64,000 nt of DNA from contig CAJINV010000016.1 of assembly GCA_905178155.1 (NCBI GenBank), positions 558,001-622,000 on the forward strand, in the 5' to 3' direction. How positions within the stretch are numbered: the stretch's first letter is position 1; each line of letters begins with the position of its first letter. The translations under genes and the position numbers were made by a program. This DNA is from Amoebophrya sp. A120 (Eukaryota > Sar > Dinophyceae > Syndiniales > Amoebophryaceae). The notes beneath the pieces are model-generated. The model worked only from the letters and a program-made list of their open reading frames with translations, had not been told where the DNA came from and made no database searches. Positions 14,001-29,000 of this stretch are shown here, one piece after another.

Positions 14001-17000
14001 CGCATAAAGATCTGGTAACTTTTCCGAATCTTGTGCTCGATGATGTTGTGGTTTTCCTTCTCAAACGCAACCCACTGCTGCTTCCGCGCGAAACATTCGA
14101 GATACAGGTCGAGAAACATCGAGACGAGTCTCTGCATATCCGGCAGCTCCGCCCGCTTGAACCGCTTTTCCACCTGTTCAATGTAGTGCCCGACCTTGTG
14201 ATATTTCTCCTCGGCGAACAGATCGTGGAGTAGAGACGATTGCGGCCGTTGTTGTCCTCCTGCGGCGGCGGAAGACCCAGCAGAGGAGCTGGAAGGCCTT
14301 CTTAACGGCGCACGAGCGGTAACTGATGGATTTATCGGCGGTCGACGAGGACCAGCTCCGGTGGCTGAAAAACTTGATGGAAAAACAAATCCGGGGTCGT
14401 TGTTGGTGCCAGCATTTGAAGGCGCAGAAGAAGATGCTGTGCCTACTCCTTGAGGTGCGTCTGTAGGCGGCTCCGCAGCAGGTGGCGAATCGACAACTCT
14501 ATCGCTCTCGAAACCAAAGGGAAAAGTTGTGCTTCCGCCGTTTGCTGCAGCGGAGGTCGAGTGTCTTGGCGCGCGACCGCCGGTGGAATCTGTCGCACTC
14601 GCACCCCCGACGCTGCTCGGCGACGGCTCTTTCGAACTACCGGTTGCCAGGGTCAAAGGGTCAGGAGCGAGCTGGCGAGCGGGTGGTGGTGGGGGGGCGA
14701 AGTCGGGGGTCATGATTTCATCGGGCGGGGTCTTTTCTTGTGGTTCTCCTGAAGATGCAGAAATTCCTGGTGGTGGGAATGGGGGCGGGTCAGCACTGGT
14801 TGTTGTGTCCTCCGTTATCCCCGTCGTGCCAGTCACTGGCACTACGATGCCCGGAAGCAATCCCGTTGCACCAACATCGTTTACAGGAAAATGGACCGGA
14901 AAGGACGTCGCTGCACTACTCGATTGCGCTGTTGCAGTCCCGCCCTCTGGTCTTCTTTCCTCTTCCCCCCGCAAGGCCGCGGCTGAAATGATTTGTGGCA
15001 AGTCCGGCATAGTTGGCGGCTCAACGATAGGTCCTTCTACTTCCTCTTCCTGCTCCTGCTGCTGTACTAGTTCCGGCCGAACGGAGAGTTGCTGTCTTAC
15101 CTGCTCTGCCAATGTAGCTTCCCGCGCCGCTTTTATCTTGTCCGCGAGCTGTTTTTTCAGCATCGCTTCTCGTTTCGCGATTTCTTTCCTTTGTGTCAGC
15201 GTTTTCACTGATCTCTGCAGGTTCTCCTCTTGCCGCGCCAACCGAATGTACCGCTCGATCAGTTGCTTGAGCGGGCCTAACGACCATTGCGCTTCTGGCA
15301 ACGCCGGTTTGTCTTCCACCACCTCTCGGTATTGGGAAATTGTCATCCGGTTTAGCTGGATCTGTAAAACGTTTTCAATCAAGGTCCGGAATTCGATCAA
15401 GCGCAACAGATTCAGCCGGTGTTTTTCCTTGCTCCACAACGCCGTTTGCTCATCGATAGTTGTAGTTCCTGTGAGAGACGAACCAGCCTGTGCCTGCTGA
15501 GTGGTGGCAGTAGAAGTTGCAGTTCTACCCTGCTGTTGCACTCCCTGCTGCTGCGGGGGCTGTTGATTACCTGCGCCGGAAGTTGTTGTAGACGACGCCG
15601 GTGCAGCTGCTGCTCCTGCTGCTCCTGAGATAGAGATCCCACTTGTAGTACTGCCAGGAGCTTCTAGCACCATGCCGCCCGTAGCAGTTGTGCCCTCGCC
15701 TTCCACCAACGCACCAACACCCCCCGCAGTTGATGGCATTTTCTTCCCTAAATTCGGCACCCAAAAGCGCGCGTGCATCTCCAACATCCAGATCCGGAAC
15801 GGGATGTAGAATTTTTGTTGTAAAGTGTACAGTGCTATGCATTGCAAATATGTCTGGGTCTGGATGGATTCGAATTTCTGATGCGAATTCTACATCATCT
15901 GTCATGCATGGTCAGCACAAGGCCCCATTTCTTGTTTACAGAAAGGGGGCATTTGTCATGCGGATTAGGCATTTTGGGATACCTGCTCAGAATCTGTGAT
16001 GCTAGGGCTTGCATGACAGACGATCTGGCCTAGGCAAAAACTGCATTACAAATGTCTAGACTCTTCCAGACCCAGACATATTTGCATTCCATAAGTGCCA
16101 GTTTGAAACTCACCAAGTCCATCTCGACCGGTTTTTTCAGTTTCGCGAGATACTTCCGCACGTACTCAATTTTCCGCCTTTCCTTCTTCAGAACTTTGTT
16201 TTCCTCCCACAGTTTCTGCCTCGCGGTCCTCTGAAGCTTCGTCGCTCTCGTGGACTTTGTGAGCCCAGCCAACGGGTCGTGCTCACTGCCATAGTGGGAA
16301 ATCCCGCTCACTTGCCGGTCGAAAGTGGGGTTCTCGGAGAGATTTTGATTTTCGAACGAAACTTGCCTGGACCATTTCATCGGAGAGAGGATGGGAGACG
16401 GCATGCCTCTTGTTTTCACGCTGGTTTTCTTGCTATCAGCCCGGGTAGTTGCAACAGGGTCTTCTTGTGGGTCGAAATTTGATACTCCTTCTGGATCTTT
16501 CGGAGATAGGGAAAACTCCATTTCCCCCTGCGCTTCTTCCCCCGCCTCGCCTCCATTTTCCTGATATTTCGCCGCCTCCGCTTTCCCCGCAGCGGACAAA
16601 ACGTCCGCCCTTTCGTGTAACAGCATGAACTCCCGGGCGTGCGTAATTTTCACAGTCGCGGTTTCCAAATCCCCTGCCTCTCGCGCCAATTCCTTCTCAA
16701 TTTGCGCTGCCAAATCTTCGTTCCGCCCGAAGGAGTGACTGGAGGGGACCGCGAAGCGAAAGGCGAGTGTGAACTTCGGCTCCTTAAGAAAGGACATGCG
16801 CTTCTGCACTTTGATCAAATCAAAGCCGTTCTTCATTGTCGTGCCAGTTCCGGAATAAAAGTAGTTCCCGGTCGTGGTACCTTCTACACTCGTAACAGTT
16901 CCGCCTAGACCCGTGTCCTCGCTGGCGTACGGAGTTTGCTTGCCCTGGTGCCCAGCCCCGGGAGCATCGAGTAAATCGAGGTCCGTGGGGTTTTTTCCCC

Positions 17001-20000
17001 GGACATTGAAATCGAAATTCGTGTCTTCCGAGGCGTACATCGCTTGCTGGGGAACAAGCGGGGAGCTCCCGTGCGGACTGTTTATCCCAGAGCTGCTAGT
17101 TCTTGCGCCTCCGACTGGAGGAACCCTGGTACTACGTGCGAGCTGCCTACTGGTCGTCGTGCCATGCTGATGCTGATGCATAGCGGTACTATTGCGGTCA
17201 CCTTCTACCGTGGGACTGATGTTCGGCCCAAATGCATCTAGAAAATCGGACTCGGTCAACGATTCACCGTCGATCGATTTTGGGGTGGCGACGTATCTGG
17301 CGTTAAACTTCGAGCGCGGTGGCAGCTGATTGGAAGGGAAATGAGGTGGTGCATTGAATGAACCCGACACTGCTCCCCTGCCCATGGTTGTTGCACCTCG
17401 CGCCTCTCTCGCTGCTGCATCCTTCTGCAGAAGGTCCTCCCGCTGCAAACCCATCCTGCCAGAGAACATCATGTCCCGCATGTTTGCACTCCTGTCTCTG
17501 TCAGCGGTCGCACCGGGCTGATCTGTTAGATCCTCCTTGCTACCATCGTTTTCATCGTCATCCTCAACTCTATTTCTCTTCCTGTTCCGATTCCCGCCGG
17601 ATCCTGATGAAGACCCCGGCGGCTGGATTTCCCAGATGACCGACCTCCCAATGCCGGAGTAAAACAACGCTTGGAACATCCCCTCCAAAACCTGTTTCGG
17701 CAAGCGCCACTGCAGTTGCGAGCACTGGAACCAGGCACCCCAGTCGCCGAGGCCCCGCCAACACTCCCACTTCTTCAAATCTTCCAACTCCCGCATATTT
17801 GTCTGCAGCAGCGCGAACCACCGGAAGGAGATCTTCGGAATATGGAAAAACTGCATCTTCTCAATCGCAAAGCCAACGACAGAGTTTTTGTACAACTCCT
17901 TCGAAATCGATGTGGAGAGAAGTTTCTCACTTTCCTGCTTCTCTATCCTTTCCTGCTCGTTTTCCCAAAGTCGCATCTGGTTCACCTCGTGCCAATGGAG
18001 TCTGGTGCGGTAGTGGTCGCTGTCCGGAACATCATTCTGATCGTCCACCGAAAAAGTACTAGATACAGATTGTTCACAAAGCCCACACCAACAGCCAAAC
18101 TGCACGAACCACGCCCGTATAGAGTCGTACGTAGCGTCAACCCACGCTGCGTATTTCCAAAAAAGATTTTCGAAAACTTTAAACACCGGTACAGACTCCT
18201 GCGAATTTTTACCAAAATCAACATCGCTGGGCGTCGACGAGTAACGGTCGGCTTCTCGCTGCTGCTCCTGCTGTTGGTGTAATAGCAGTAGTTGCTCTTC
18301 TTCTTTCTCCCATTTTTCTTTCTCCCTCTCCCGCATCTCGTCTACCGCGATGTTTTCCAGAAAGATTTCCTTCGCTTCATGGAAATCCAAAGTCCGCAAT
18401 ATTACAGCGAAAAACGCCCCCACCCCCGAATTTGGGAGCATTTGTATTGCAAACCTTTCCAACAGAAACATTCGCCCTCTTGCATCTACCAGCATCACAG
18501 GTTTCCAATCGTGAATAGCAAAAATTTGTATTGCAAAAACCCCAGCAAAAGCGGCGCTTGTCATGCAAGCGATGCGATATGCGCGCACACCTAGACATAC
18601 TCCTTTCATGCATGACAAAAAGTTTTCATTTGGAAACTTCGCATCACAAATTTTTGCAATTTCAGGGGCGGGGGGCACTTTTCCCTGTAATACGCAAATC
18701 GCGATTCGCCTTCTCCTTTCTCGCGCCTGATTTCGACTTCTCCAAAAAGTGCCAGCCCTGCGCGGCGGCCGCGGAGGGAGAGGAGGAGTCGAGGCGGAAG
18801 TCCAGGCAATTTTTCAAACCGTTGGTCTTCTCGTAGATTTCTTGGAATTTTTCTTTCACTTTTTCCTTTCTCATTTCTTTCGCATCTTCAAATCTCTCCG
18901 CCAGCTCCTCCTGGTGGCTGAGGAGCAGATCAGAAGAAAGATACGGCACTTGATGTTCTGAAGCTGGGGAGGTGGTCATCTTAGGTCCTAGCTCTTCTTC
19001 TCCCACAGGGGACGACGCTCCAGCAGTTGTCCTCGCAACTGCCCCTGCAGAAGATGTTGAACCTTTTGAAAACTTTCTGTTCCTTTCGTTGTCCACTATG
19101 CAATACAGATTTTCCATGATTTTCGTGTACCACCCATTGCCGTTCGCCGTGCGGAAAAACTCGCCGGTGTCCGACGCCAGCTGCTCGTAGTACAAATCAG
19201 ACCGTAATGCCAGCAACCGCTCCGCCCGGTAATCTTTGTCCGAGAAAAGTTGCAACACTCCGGACCCGGTATCCAGATCTGACTCATTATCATCGTAGCC
19301 GAAAGCGCCGTCCTTACCAGAAGATGACCCTCTACTTCCGGCGAAGGAATTATTCTCGCTGTTCATCCCTGTCGCTCCTGTAGCGCCAGCACTGGAGTGC
19401 GAGTTCGCTTGTCGCCAGGGGGGACTCGAACCCAGCTCGAAAGACCTCTGTTTATGATAGTTTTTACTCGTCGGAACCTTCTCGACCACGTCTTCTCGGC
19501 TCAGATTGGTCTCTTCAGACTCCTGCCGCGCTGGCATAGCAGAACCTCCAGACATCGGAGCATCAGCGCCTGTTGGGGATATAGGATTTTGCAGCTTACT
19601 TTGTTCCTCTTTCTTGTAATATCCCTTGTCCATCTTCCTGGCCCTCTTCTCGTTCTCCTCCACCGCGTTTATATCCACGGTTTCCAGGCCGATCAAGTAT
19701 CAAATGCAAAAATGTCTGGGTCTGGAAAAGTGCCGAGTTTGTCATGCATATTTTCCATGACCCATGAGGTTTGGTATGTAGGACATAGCATCACAGATTC
19801 TGTGAGAGTTCCATCATGCCTATTCTGCATGAGAAACTGCCTCTCGAGTAGGTCAAAAGTGGACAACTTTTGGTAATCATGCAACACAGATTTTTACATG
19901 ATTCAGATTTAGCATCACAAGCTCCAACCTTCCAGACCCAGACATTTTTGCATTTGATATCAAGTTCCGCTGCATGATATCCGCCTATCCAATGTAAAAA

Positions 20001-23000
20001 TGTCTGGGTCTGGAAGAATGGAAGGCTTGTCATGCTTGTCTGGCATGACCCATGATGCTTGTAATGCATGACCCAGCATCACAGATTTTTGGAAAGCTTC
20101 CTGATGCCATTTCCGCATGACAAATGCCCTCCTCGCGTAGCACAAATGTGGCTCCTCTTGCTGGTCATGCAATACAGATTTTTTTAGAGTCCAAAGTTAG
20201 CATCACAAGTTCCAACTTTCCAGACCCAGACACTTTTACATTTGATACCGCCCCGGTCGCCGCGAAATGGCCGAAAGCCGGGGCGAAGTGCGCGGACAAG
20301 TTGTCAATCTGCGAATTCACGGCGTTGTGGAGTAGTTCCCGCGTGATTTGCAAGTAATCTGGATTTTCGTACTCCGTTTCCAGATCTCTGTACGTCGCAG
20401 GCGCGTGGATCAACTCCGTCGTAATGCCCCAATCCCGCGCCTCGTAGTGCCAAGAGAACAGTTGTCGGAAATACCGCTTCTTTTTTGTTCGGCGCTTCAT
20501 CGGGGGCATCAAACCTGATGCGCTAGTACTTTTCGTCGGCTGATAAAACGCCGCGGTAATGCTATCGTCCGTGATCGTTGGAGATTGGGATGATGAAGAA
20601 GAAGTTCTTGCAGGTAATCTTTGTTGCCCAACAAGACCTACCCTCGCACCACCTCCACTACTCTCACTCGCGCCGACCGACCCGGGCGGGCAATTCAATT
20701 TCCTCCAACGGACCAAACTTTTCCACATCTGCTTTCCCCGTTCGTTGTTCATCTCGATTTCGCGGTCGCAGTCACGGTGCTGCTGCATCTTCTCGTACAG
20801 CTTAACTTTCCCTGTCGGCGGCGGCCACTGTTTCAGCAGTTCTTTCTCCTTCCGGACCGGCCACGTGACCACCACCGCCGTTTCTTGCGGAACCAGCATG
20901 TGCAGCGCGACTTCTTGGTTCCGATCTAAGTTTTGCTTCATGTTTTCCACCATCTCCATCTTGTCGCTCTGTTGTAGATACAAATACGATTTCTCCGCGT
21001 TCACCACCACCCTGGCAGAGCCATACACTCTGGGTTTCAACGTTATCCCTGACGGGAGCCATGTCAACGGGTCTTCCGCCTGAACCAAATCTCCAAATTG
21101 CCGATCCAACGCGTTGGTGATTTTCCAGGTGGAGTTGATCGCGGAAAGTAGAAACTGATCGTCCATGTTCCGGTCGAATTTTTCTTTCGACATCCACGCC
21201 GTCCGGTATTCGATCGGCTGCCGGACCTGTCGCCGGAACTGCTGGCGGAAGAAAACCGCGTTGTAACTATATGGATTGCAAAAATGTCTGGGTCTGGAAA
21301 CTTGTGATGCAAGTCTGTGAATGATGGGCGCACTACAATATGCAGCCAAGCATGACAAGTTTTTGCACGTGCCATGTGCTTCGTTTTCTGCATGGCAAAC
21401 TGCATTTTTGCATGACAGGCAGGAGGCCCCGTTGCTGCTTACGCATCACAGATCCAACTGTCATGCCAGACAAGCAAGACAAGTCCTGCATTCTTCCAGA
21501 ACCAGACATTTTTGCAATGCATAAACTAAACGGGAAAACGATCTGCTTGTGCTCGAAAAAGAGAAACTCCTGCGGGAAGAGAGTCGACAAGGCATTCGTC
21601 AGCGTGTTCGCGAGGCCGGAGCCGGTTTGAATTACCGTTGCTCTCTGCTCGGGGGGGAGTTTGGAGTAAATCGTGTTCGCGGAAGCAGCTTTCGACAGTC
21701 TGGAACTCTGTTGTGAAGATGATGATGTTCGCTGCAGCTGCAATCGCTGCTGGTTTTGCAGGGATGAGGGGGAAGTGGTCCAGCTTAAATCCGCGTGGTC
21801 GATGTACGCGTCGGCGATAGAACAGGTGGTGACGCCGAAGCTGTTGTGGGTTAGCAAATTCGTCGGGGAAAAAAGTTTCGACCTCTGGTTGTCCGCCGTG
21901 CTCTGCATTTTCGAGAAAGCGGTATAGAGAAACTTTTTTTCCAAAGCGGCTCTCGAGGCAATGGCGCGCATGTTCGTTCTGGTAGTTGAGGAATTTATTT
22001 TCGTAATTTTTTGCCTCGCAGATGAAAATGAAAACTTTGACTCCTTCTGTGTCCATTTACTTCTTACTTGGTGTTGGTCCGCAGAAGTACCCTTGCTGCA
22101 AGTCGTCATCCCAGCCGCGTTCACACTGCAGCTCGTACTGGTTTTTGAGTTACTCGTTCTCAAACTGCTATACGACCGATACAAGTTCGTGTTGTAGCTG
22201 GACAATCCCCCCAGCGCTTTCTCCGTGTTGGGTCTCGTCGTGCAGTACAACTGCCTCGTTTTCATCAGGTGCGACATCAACGACCGTTTCACGCGCTGTT
22301 CCACCATGCTCTGCATGCTCGGATCGACCTCGTCGAGAAAGAAAATCGGGGACCGGATTTTCGCCGCGACCAGCGAAATCCGGCGCTCCTCCGCGGCCGC
22401 GCGTTTCGTGGGCGATTCATTCGCCGCACTCATCCAGCCCAAGTCAGATTTCACTTCCTGAGTGGTAGGCCCGAAGCCACCGAGGCTCGATTTCGGTTGC
22501 TGGCTCCCGTAGCGGTTCTCCACGCCGCGCGTAGAGTACGTCGACTCTTCGCTGCTGCTATCGTCCTTTGTCTGTTTCTCCGTGTCGCTGGTGTCCTCAC
22601 TCGTGTCCTGAAATTGCGGTAGTGACTCCGCGGTAAGCACACCGAATCTGTCTTGAGTTGATGTTGTTCCCCCAGCTGCGAGGGCAGCGTGCTGGTCCTT
22701 CTTACGAGAACCACCGCCCGCGGCGCTGCTCCCAGGAGCTTTGGGATCTGGAGCTCCTGCTGCTGTTTTTGCTTTTGACTCGGCAGAGGGCAGACTTGGG
22801 ACGAGGGCATTTTTACCAGACGCTTTTGCACCACCTGCTGCAGCAAGGTCGCCGGGTCTTTTCGGCGCTGGGGGTGGCTTTCGCTTTTTTCCCGTTGCTG
22901 GCACCTCGTGGCGGATCACGATCACTCCCGCCGCGCCGGGCACGCCGTACGTTTTTTCCACGAATTTGGTTCCCGATTCTGCGGAACCGCCGCTGCTCTC

Positions 23001-26000
23001 TTGACGCGGAAGAATCTGCTTCCCCGAAGCCGGATCCACCGCGCGGAAAGATACCATCCCACCCGAACCGGCACTCAGCTCGCCCGGCGTCTTCTGCCGG
23101 CCCCACGTGATTTCCGGAAATTCCGCATTCGAAATCGCACTGCGCTCGCCTGGCGTGATCTGTTTACGCATAGAGAAGCTCGGCAAGCTTCGTGTCGACT
23201 CGGGCGGAGGAGACACCTCTCTGGTCCACGGCCTCGAAGGCAGACTTTGTGCCGACTCGGGCGACATCTCTCTGGCCCATGGACTCGTGCTGAACTGCCG
23301 ATCGACCAAGGAACCAGCTGTAGAAGCAGGTGGCTGTGTTTCTTGTTCTCCCCCCCGAGTTCTTGTGCTCGTTGCATTCTTTCCTCCAGGTAACAAGCCG
23401 AACCGCTGCAGCGCTGCCCGCTGAAGCGCTTCCTCCGGACTCATTCGGGACTTGCTACCCGATCTTGAGGCGGGCGACTTCGAATCCTCCCGCTTCTGCT
23501 TCCTCGTGTGTTTTGCCAATTCCTCTGTCGAAACCAGCCGCCGGTGATGTTCACTCGACGCGGGAGTGGGACCCACAGCCTCATGATGACCCACTACTTG
23601 GTCCCCGCCATTCCTATCCATTGCAAAAGTATCGCACAACTCGTATAAAAAATCATTATGGCAGTCTTGCATTACAGATCTAGCTTTTTAATACCTGAAG
23701 CAGCATGACAAACTCCATTTTTCCTTATGGAAATAAAATTTGTCTTGCGATTCAGACTAGTACGATAGTTTTGCAATGCATAGTTCCCACTGTAGAGCGA
23801 ATCTCCACTTCCAGTATCACCACCGCCCCCGACGCTACTACCAGTTCCTTGTTGAGTAAAAAAAACTGCTCCGAGGCTGTTCTATCAAATGTAAAAATGT
23901 CTGGGTCTGGAAGATTGGAACTTGTCATGCTGTTTTTGGACTCTAAAAAAAATTGTATTGCATGACCAGCAAAATGGGTAAAGTTTTTGCTACACAGACA
24001 GGCCATTTCTGATGCGAAAGGTGCATCAGGAAGCCCTCTATAAGTCTGCGATGCTAGTTCAAGCATTACAGGTATCATGGGTGGTCATGAGAAATATGCA
24101 TGACAAATCTTGCATTCTTCCAGACCCAGACATTTTTACAATGCATATGTTCACATTTCTCGCCAACGCGCCGGAGACCGCGTGAAAGGACGCGTCTTCG
24201 GTTATCCTCAGTAAAAGCGTCCGCACACCAGAGTTCTCATGCTGATTTGGATATACAGGAAGGTTTGTAATGCGCATCCCCATGAGAGGCATTTCTAGTC
24301 ACGTTTTGGCATTTGTAATGCTCGAATCAGGATAAGCAGATGGATTTGTGACGCGGCTGTCCTCGGCAACCTGCACTACGTTACGGACTGCAACTTGTAA
24401 TGCGTGACTCCCAAAACTTCTAGGCTTGTGTTGCAAAATCACCATCTTGATTCTGGGGTGGGGACAATTTCACATAGGATATCGGTATCTGTTTCCGATT
24501 TGGACACCTTCGGCCGGTGGGTTTTGATCACCTCAATCAACGTCGACAGTTTGCTCGGAGACGCGCCTTTGGGTAGAACATTTGCAAAATCCTTGTACAA
24601 GTGCGCGTCCTCCTTGGTCTGCGCCAACAGCCGGCCGCTCTCCGTCAAGAAGTGCTCTCTGTCCCCGTGCTGCCACTGAACCTTGATGCTGTTCGGTTTC
24701 AAGTTCCACTCCGAGCGGTGGACCCGCTCGCCGATAACGCAGAGAAAAGGCGTGTCGTCGTTCTGTCGCAACTGCGCCACGTCTTCGGCAGTGGAGAGGG
24801 TGTGGATGTACTATCCACAGTAAATTTCCTGCACATGTACAAATGCGGTTTCTGCATGACAAAGTTTCCATTCACTTCTATTCAGCATGACAAGTGGCGT
24901 GCTCCAAGTTGGTGACATTTGTGATGCATTTTGTACGTGTACAGGGAATTTGTGTTGCATATGTACTCCCCGAGGTAGATCCGGATCAGCCTCTCCTGCC
25001 CCGAGGGGCTGGGCTCGTCTTCCCACGTGTCTTGGTCGTGGGGGTCGTAGCTGTCATCTAAATCATCCTGAAAATTATGGTCCAGAGTGCGATCGAGGTC
25101 ATTTTGATGTCCAACACCTACAAAAGCAGCACCAGCAGCATCAGCACCCGGCTGATCACGATAACGACGACCTTTGAAAAGATTATCCTCGTCTTCCTCG
25201 GACGCCATTGCTTCTATCTCCACCCAAGGACGCTGCGTGGTCGTCCTCGACTTTGTTGCCTTGCCGGAGTCTGTCGCTAAACTCGCTCCAGGAGACTGTT
25301 CTTGGTCCGTGCCACCACTAGCGTCAGGGCGGTTTTTCTTTCGTTTGTGCTCATGATCTTCTTGCGAAGTAGAACTCAGTCCGGCCACTTCTCCTTCTAG
25401 CTCACCTGGGACAATTCCTTCCGGAAGCAGGTGGAGAACGTTTGCAAATGATGGTAGCGAGTCGTAAATCGTTTCAAACACGGGAATGATAAAATCGGAC
25501 ATGGACAGCGCACCCTCGCTGCTGTACGCGAGACCCGGGTGGCTTAGTTCTTCCCGCTCGTATGGAAACCGGTCGAAGAGCGGCCCACTAGACTCGTCTA
25601 CGCCTTTCGAGCGAGAAAATACAGTGGGACCACGTCCTGCAGGTGGTGGTCCCATGCTGCCATAACCCGGTCTCTTTCCCCCACCATTACCGCCATGATC
25701 GCCGCCGCTGGGCGGGGAAAAGTCATTCAAGCCATCACCTCCATTACGCTGGTCTAGAAGTTCGCCCGCCCCGGGCATCAGGCCGCCAGCAACCTGAGCT
25801 GCTACAACCCGTTCCTCCTCCTCCAGCTCAGCAAGTAAGGACTTCTTCTCCAGATTTTCGTTGAAGTAAAACAGCCACCGGCCGTCCTGGTCGACAAACC
25901 CGTCACACAGATTCCGCGTCACGTCAATCGGGCTCGGGAGCTCGCCCGGTGCGACCTGCATCACGCTGTTGTAATTCGCTAAATCCAACCCGTTTTTCAT

Positions 26001-29000
26001 CATGTGCTCCTCCTCCTGCGGCGACAAACGCATTGTCCGAACCGGTTTCAGTTGTTCTTCGATGATCACTTGCTTTTTTTTCGTTCTCTCGAGCAATTTC
26101 ACAAACGCCCGCCAGTTTTTCAAATGCCCGGACTTCTGGAGTTCTGACAGAGAGGTGAGTGCTTCATAATGGTTCCCGTTTTCGCCGTCCTCATCTGCAA
26201 GTAGTGCATCGTAGTCGTGTGGGTCGTTGGACATACCGAAAAAATTTTGGCCTGAAAAGGGAGAAGTGGGCATTTCCGTGTTGAGTTGCCCAGGGACGTA
26301 GGCTACTCCTCCTGGCTGAGTCGTTCGGTAAAACGAAGATGAACTTTGCGTCTGCCCCTGATTATATGGTGTGTCAGTATTGATACCAGTGTCGCCTGGA
26401 AAAACACCAGCGGTGCCGCTTCTGCTGAACGAGATTGGGGCAGCTCCGGCACCGTCCGGGCCTATTCGGGCAGAGTCCGGATGACTCCGTCCTGGCTTAT
26501 TGTAGCTCGAGCGCACCATGTTCGCGTAGTCTTCGTTCTCCGGCCAGTCGACGTGCGCGTCGGTTTCCAAAACGCAGAGAACCCGGTGCCTGATTTCACT
26601 GGTCCCGAAGTCCTCCCGGTTTTTCACGATTAGAACCACTGAATAGTCTTTTTTGATGAAAACCGAAATCGTTGTCTCCCCCGACCGATCGCGCCCGGGC
26701 ACGGTGTTTCTGTTCCTGTTCATGAACGCTGCAGCATTCGATGTTCCGTCGCGATTGAACTGGTTTGTCGAGGCACTGAACGGCGAAGCTGGTGAGGACC
26801 CATCGTTGTTCATCATCCCGGTTGCGGCTGCGCCGGGGCTGTAGTAGTTGTAGTTCACGCGGTCGTTATAATAACCTCCGTGCTCGCCTGGCGAAATAAT
26901 GTCCTGCACGGGCGCGCCACCGATAGGAAAATCATGGTCGTCGTGGGGTAGTCCTCTGTTGTTCCTCACTGTCACGTCAAACGCGCCGGTTGGCGTGGCT
27001 TCTTGCAATCCTCCACCTCCGCCATGGAAGCTGTCAAAAGCATTGTAATTCATCACGAGCTGTTCCGGTTGCGGTTTTACTCTCTCAAACGGGGTTTCGT
27101 CACCTTCCGGTAAGGGCGCATCTGCGGCCACTGCACCGCCCTGTTCTGGAACCACGCTCTTGCCGTCCTCGTCGGGGAGCTTCGTATTCGTTTCGTCGTG
27201 TCCACTCGTTACTTCATCTTGCACCGCTCCCTCCTTCGAACCGCTTCCTTCGCCGAGCGCACGCTTTCCCTTGCGCGTGGTGTCCTTGATGTCCTGCTTT
27301 CGCGTGGTTTTCTCGCGTAAAGAACGCCTTTGTTTTTGTTCCAGTCCCTCGGATGGAGGAGCTGCTTGGTCTGCCGAGTGCTGTATTTTTGCTGCTCCTT
27401 GTTCAAGACCAACACCTCCCCCGCTAGCGCTGCCGGCCCTTACGGTGGTACTGCCCTTCGTGTTTGGTCTTTCCCCTTCTTTTCCTTCACCTTGATCAAG
27501 GCGGTTCTTCTCTAACCACTCCGCGACCCGCTGGTGCGCCCGCCCCCGATGCCCGCTGCGCACGCTCTTCTGACTTGCCTTCTTCTCGACTGCCATAGCA
27601 TGATGACCAGCACTCTGTGGGGTAGTAGTCTGCTGGCTTCTCCTACTTTTTTCACTCATTTTCTTGTCCATGCGTGGTGTCCTCGTTCCGCGTTCAAATT
27701 TATTGCTCGTCACTACTGTTGTACCAGCTGCACGTAGTTCTTGCCCAGCCAGCATTTTTTCCTGCTGGTCTTTCTGTTTTTTCCGCATCAAAAGCGCATT
27801 CCGCAACTGGTTCACCTGCTCTTTTTTCAACTTTTTCTCCCTTTCCAACTCAAAAATGGGCTTGCGTTTCTTCGGCTGAATCCCCTCGTACATGTACTCA
27901 TACTGCGGATGCAAGTGGAGGTCACTCGCAGCTCCTGCCCGGCTGCCGGTACCGCCCATATTATTCGAGGAAGCAGCAGCTGCTCCAGTGTCTAGAAACA
28001 CGCGGACTTTCGCCCGGCAGCCCTCGTCAAGCAAAACGTAATTCGGTTCGCGGAAATATGCGCCGACCCACTGCTTTCTCTGTTTTTCGGAAACCCAATC
28101 GGGGAGATCGTCAGGGGTTAAAAAGAGAACATGTGCGATCTCTTCCGGGTGCAGCCGGCCCACGTTTTCGACGAAATACCCATCCGCTTGCAGATCATAC
28201 TGCTCAATTGGGACGCGAGCAGGCGTTCTCACCTCGCTGTTGGTGTGATCAATGTATGTGTTGAAATCGCTTTCGAGCTTGGTTACTGCGGAATAGAGGA
28301 AATTCGCGAAGCGGAGTACGTAATGTGTTAAGACAGAAGTTCTTCCGCCATCCTCGTCATTCGACGTGCCTCCAGAACTATACGGCACGATGTTGGCAAC
28401 AAGCTGCTCCCCGCCTTGGTCATGTGCTATTTTCTGTGGCTCAGAAGATGAAACTATGTCCACCGCGAACATCTTCTCTTGCCAGAAAAACTGCAAGCAG
28501 TCGTGACACATCTGCGCTCCGGATTTCCATTTTCGAAACTGGCTGGAATAGTAGTGGTCCCGCGTGTTTAGCATTTTCTCGAAAAACATCGCTTTCACGT
28601 TACTGCTCCCACTCGTCAAGCGATTCACCCGCTGCACAGAACTGGAACGGGAGGCGTAGCAGGTCGCTTCGTTCCCGTTCGGAATGGTGGCTTTCCGCGA
28701 GCCGGCAGAGGTTTCCTGCATAGGATCGTGTAAGCCCGCAGCGTTACTTTGGTAAGAGCCGTTCGCTTGTCCTCTTCTGCGTCTACTTCTCTTATCCTGT
28801 TTCTCATCCACACCGCCGCTGAGCTCAAACCTCGCTTGCTTCAAAATTTTCTCTCCGCCGCTGCCGTACATATTCCGGTAGGCCGGGACCCCACTTTCCG
28901 TCCGCACGGCGTGCGCAACTTGCTGCGAGCCCCGCATGTTCACCATTTTCTGATGCGCTTGCAGCATCGTGGCATACGGGCTGATTTGTGGCTGGCTGTT

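Noticed and set aside
14529-15500. A 323-codon plus-strand ORF, and similar ones at 8675-9553 and 47892-48839
   Set aside because: All are antisense to long minus-strand exons with verified junctions at both ends.
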